A stretch of DNA of 64,000 nt from Prosopis cineraria (taxonomy: Eukaryota > Streptophyta > Magnoliopsida > Fabales > Fabaceae). This document shows, piece by piece, positions 60,529-64,000 of this stretch. Position numbers and translations under genes: made by a program. Where the stretch lies: positions 4,898,001-4,962,000 of the forward strand of contig NW_026555337.1 of NCBI RefSeq assembly GCF_029017545.1, given 5' to 3'. The number at the start of each line of letters is the position of its first letter. The stretch's first letter is position 1. Below the pieces are notes generated by a model. That model did not search any database, had not been told where the DNA came from, and worked only from the letters and a program-made list of their open reading frames with translations.

Positions 60529-60791
60529 AATTAATCTTTTAATATTTCAACTCTTAACTCACTTTAACTCCATCACTCAATTATACCTACTGCAATTCAA
60601 TCATTCAATTATAACTCGCTACGATTCAATCTACCAACTCTTAATTTACTTATAACTTCATCTTTATTTTTTAAATTTTTTTAAAAAACTTTTTTTATCA
60701 AATAAAAAGGATAAAAAAAATTGTCTATAGCTTACTATAAAACACCCTCATCTTGTTCTTTGTTCTTTGATATGGGATGTAATTAGCTAAC

Positions 60792-60832
<41 letters not shown>

Positions 60833-60985
60833 ATAAAAGTTAAGAGACTGAATCATAAATGAATCAAAAGTTGAGAAATTAAATCATAAATAAAAAGTTG
60901 AATGACTAAATCACAACGAATAATAATTGAAAGGCTAAATTATATATGAGTTAAAAGTTAAAAAATTAAAAATTAATTTTTTAAA
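60529..60985. repeat. Inverted repeat around an (AG)18 microsatellite
   Basis: The arms are about 60529-60665 and 60832-60985. The left carries TCAACTCTTAACTC and CAATCATTCAATTATAA; the right carries AAAGTTAAGAGACTGAATC and GTTGAATGACTAAATC. Between them lies an uninterrupted AG run at 60794-60829 (36 bases). It is probably a decayed foldback element with a microsatellite grown in the loop. Confidence 0.55.
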
Positions 60986-63297
60986 TTTATAATATAGGCA
61001 GATTTGGAGTTTTTAAAATTTTTAGCGGAGAGCTAATAATTTAATCTCTTCTTTTTTGATAAGATTATTTGAAATGCCTTACAACAAGAATGAGAGAGAG
61101 CATATTATGGAGAGAATATCAAAGGTTTTATAAGACACTTCATGTATTATAAGGACAAGTATGGAATAAAGTAAGGCCCTAGATTGTGCCACTTTGAAAT
61201 GATGATAATAACGGTTTCAAAACTTAGAATTTATGATAATAAAGTTTACGATAAATAAAAAAAAACAAGTTTCAAATATTAATTTAAACAATTTGAAGTT
61301 GCAGGAAACACAACCGCTTTAAATGTTTTATTAAAAGTCTTGAATTTATGATTATCTAAATTAATATTTTTAGAAAATCTTATCAAAGACCCAATTGTCA
61401 TAATTTCAATGGTTTGAGACTTAATTAATATCATTCTCATCTATCTCCAGTCCTGTAAATTAGTCTTCTGGAGAATAGATTGGTGGTCCCGTATTTTTAC
61501 TAAAAAAATTGGAGGTCCTGTATATTAATCTATTCGTATAAAAAGGTGGAGCATTAGTAGTTTTTTTAACTACCATTGTTTATAACTTCCAAAGACTTTT
61601 TTTTAATGCATGCTTTTAAAAGTTATTTTATTTTTATATTATTTTAATAATTTAATTATATGTCATTCATCCTACGAGCTATCTAAAAATAAATAAATAG
61701 TAGTGTGCCGTGTGCTGTATATAGCATTGAATAAAGTATATTTTATTCGTTAAAAATATAAAATATTTTTAAAAAATTGAGTGTTAAAAAAATAAAGTAT
61801 TTATATCTTTTAAAATGTAATTATTTTTTTAAGTATCTTTATTGAATATATTAATTGATATTTTTGAGAATGAAATATTTTATTAGATAAAGATAAATAT
61901 AAAAATAAAATTAATTTAAAGATAAATAATTATTTTGTTAAATATATATTTAATATAATATTTATATTTTTAAAACGAGGGAAGTCTTTTATGAGGTCGG
62001 CGAGCACAGAGGACAGACGCATTCACGCACACTGATACACGTAACACAATTAAAAACACAATTCGTTTGTGACTCAGAAAATCCAGCCGCCAGCGCGTCA
62101 CATATAATAAATTTTTGCGAACTTTTATTTTTTCCTTTTTTTGGCCATGTGCGGACAATTTCTCAAGTTTCTACTGTAAATTTGTTTCATGGCCATTGGA
62201 GACAATGTCTTGAGTTTCTACTATAAACTTTGTTTGGTGGTGATTTATGGTCCAGGCTCGTCCCTGGCTGAGAATAACGTGGGTCTGCATGAGTAGATGG
62301 AATGGAAGAGTTGTTCCAGGAATCACCCATTAATAGTGCTATATTAATTTATTATTTTTTAATATTTGGAAAAAATGACATCTACGTAACAACACCTTGC
62401 TCCATTCATTTAAAAATATCTTACGTTAATAAATAATTAAATATTTTTAAACTAACACTATTTTTTTAATTCTTTATTTTTATTTAATAGAACGTTTTAC
62501 TTAAAAATAAAAATAAGTAATTTATGTTTAAATACTTCAAAAAAATATTAATCATACATTAAAGTACTAAGATTATTTTACATTTTTTAATATAAAATTT
62601 TTAAAAAATATTTATTTTTTAATAAATGTACTGAAAGAGTATTATTATCATGGCCGCTTCTTCTTCTTCTTCTTCTTTTGTCAGATGGCCGCTTCTTTGA
62701 CGAGGAACAAATTCGTTGAATCTTGTATATAAACAAGGCTATCAATTTTTTTAAAAGAACATAAGTTAAATTTACCTAATTTAAAATTAATTTAATAGAG
62801 GTTTCTAGTTATGCATTTATTTGGTCGAAATTATGCCCTTTAAGTAACGTGCATGCATTTAACGAATCAATTGCTTAAATATTAATCATAAGAGTATTTT
62901 AATAATAAAAATCAATCCCAAACATAATTGAGAGAAATAATAATAATTATTTTATTAAACACTGCGAAAACAATGTTTCCCTCTTTAATTGCATAGCCCC
63001 TGGAAGGAAGGAGAATCTATATAGATCCAGGACCACGAAAAATAGGTATAATTAGTTAGTGCTCATTTAAATTTCATGTTGAATTAATTGAGTATGAAAA
63101 AATTGATTAAATAATAGATTTTAATCATATTGATTGTATTCTAATGCAATTTGTTTAAATATTATTTTTAAAACTTAATTTTAAACAGAATTGATTTATT
63201 TAAATATATTATTTAAATTACATGATATGTTTATAATAACACATTCGTGAGGCTGATATGGGTAGGTGAGAGAGTGGGTCAGAAATAATTAATTAAT
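60986..63297. other. Gene-free AT-rich region
   Basis: No gene is recognised. It holds a Stowaway-like element (61735-61985), another weak inverted AT-rich block (about 62400-62640) and a (TTC)n run at 62658-62677. Confidence 0.5.
61735..61985. mobile_element. Stowaway-like MITE
   Basis: The left end TTCGTTAAAAATATAAAATA and the complement of the right end (CTTCCCTCGTTTTAAAAATA) are inverted repeats around about 250 bp of AT-rich DNA. It is similar to 6004-6246. Confidence 0.55.
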
Positions 63298-63355
63298 AAG
63301 AGTAAAAATCATTTTGAAGAAGCTGAAGTTTTCAGATTATGCAAAACATCATTAT
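63298..63355. repeat. Sequence repeated across the scaffold gap, copy 1
   Basis: This 58-bp stretch, starting AAGAGTAAAAATCATTTTG, recurs almost unchanged at 63942-64000 just beyond the N gap. The two differ by one substitution and a one-base insertion. Confidence 0.9.
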
Positions 63356-63841
63356 CAGCTTTTTAATCGATTAATCACAAATCCGGTGTTTGGCTAATTT
63401 TCTTTTCAAGATTGATTATGAGCCAAAAAATGGATTCCCAGCCTTTTCAAACAGGCACTTACAAGTTGAGAAACGCGTTAAAAATATAGCTTTTTTCTCC
63501 CAAAAATACCTTAATTAGTTGACGATGATCTTAAAATTGACTATTGTTTCATTTATTAACGAGAGCATAGAAAGAAGATTGAATAAATCAACAAAGGATG
63601 CTCTCAAATTGATCACGCCCCGAAAAAAAAAAACCAAGAAAGAACAACATAATGGAAGGAGTTTCTTGTCGTGACTGTTTAACGAGATAAGTTTTGGATA
63701 TCTCACTCAGACCTATAATCTTTAAAGAATTTTTTTGTCTCGGGGAACAAAAAATGCCTCTTTTCATTTGTTTCGCCATCTTCCATTAATCTCCATTTCT
63801 CGTGAAGTCATCGTGGGATTCAATTAGGAAAACATAATTTT

Positions 63842-63941
63842 NNNNNNNNNNNNNNNNNNNNNNNNNNNNNNNNNNNNNNNNNNNNNNNNNNNNNNNNNNN
63901 NNNNNNNNNNNNNNNNNNNNNNNNNNNNNNNNNNNNNNNNN
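63842..63941. other. Assembly gap of 100 N
   Basis: Exactly 100 Ns, the usual placeholder for a gap of unknown size. Confidence 0.99.
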
Positions 63942-64000
63942 AAGAGTAAAAATCATTTTGAAGAAGCTGAAGTTTTCAGATTATGCCAACACATCATTAT
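63942..64000. repeat. Sequence repeated across the scaffold gap, copy 2
   Basis: This is the near-identical second copy of 63298-63355. It runs to the end of the window, so its full extent is unknown. Confidence 0.9.

Overview
The window is nuclear DNA of a flowering plant, most likely a woody eudicot. It is AT-rich, its genes have many GT-AG introns, and every recognisable protein has its closest remembered relative in Arabidopsis and other eudicots. The species cannot be named from the sequence. It ends in a 100-N scaffold gap (63,842-63,941).

Six protein genes and one microRNA gene are supported. From left to right they are: a MIR171 hairpin (+, about 7.5 kb); an 11-exon GT31 beta-1,3-galactosyltransferase (-, 9,771-13,092); a 12-exon RRP6-like 3 / EXD2-type DEDDy exonuclease (+, 26,332-33,425); a small plant protein of unknown function (-, 34,590-34,967); a small MGNC-type, PADRE-like protein (-, 37,755-38,195); a seven-exon MATE transporter of the DTX40 type (+, 49,346-53,150); and a three-exon plastid 50S ribosomal protein L6 (-, 54,080-56,221). 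Splice phases were worked out by hand and every joined reading frame stays open.

The rest is gene-poor and full of transposon remains, several with clear target-site duplications. There is a 2.07-kb solo LTR (13-2,078, duplication ATTTT), a 411-bp foldback element (2,164-2,574, AATGA), a SINE (8,388-8,571, 12-bp duplication), a 3.55-kb LTR-like block with five internal repeats and about 750 bp of polypyrimidine (20,116-23,665), two hAT-type MITEs (38,786-39,245 and 44,676-45,391) and many Stowaway-like or foldback MITEs, one of them inside a MATE intron.

The genes do not form a pathway. Their jobs are arabinogalactan or other glycan synthesis in the Golgi, RNA or DNA trimming at a membrane, vacuolar or plasma-membrane export, plastid translation, and miR171 control of GRAS factors. 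Their order recalls two Arabidopsis segments: At1g05170-At1g05190 (galactosyltransferase, plastid L6) and At2g32415-At2g32430 (RRP6L3, galactosyltransferase). The window may therefore keep an ancestral order that Arabidopsis has split. I found no convincing new multi-gene system. The most useful observations are the MIR171 locus, the exonuclease-HNH-like architecture, the foldback and LTR structures, and the duplicated sequence at the assembly gap.
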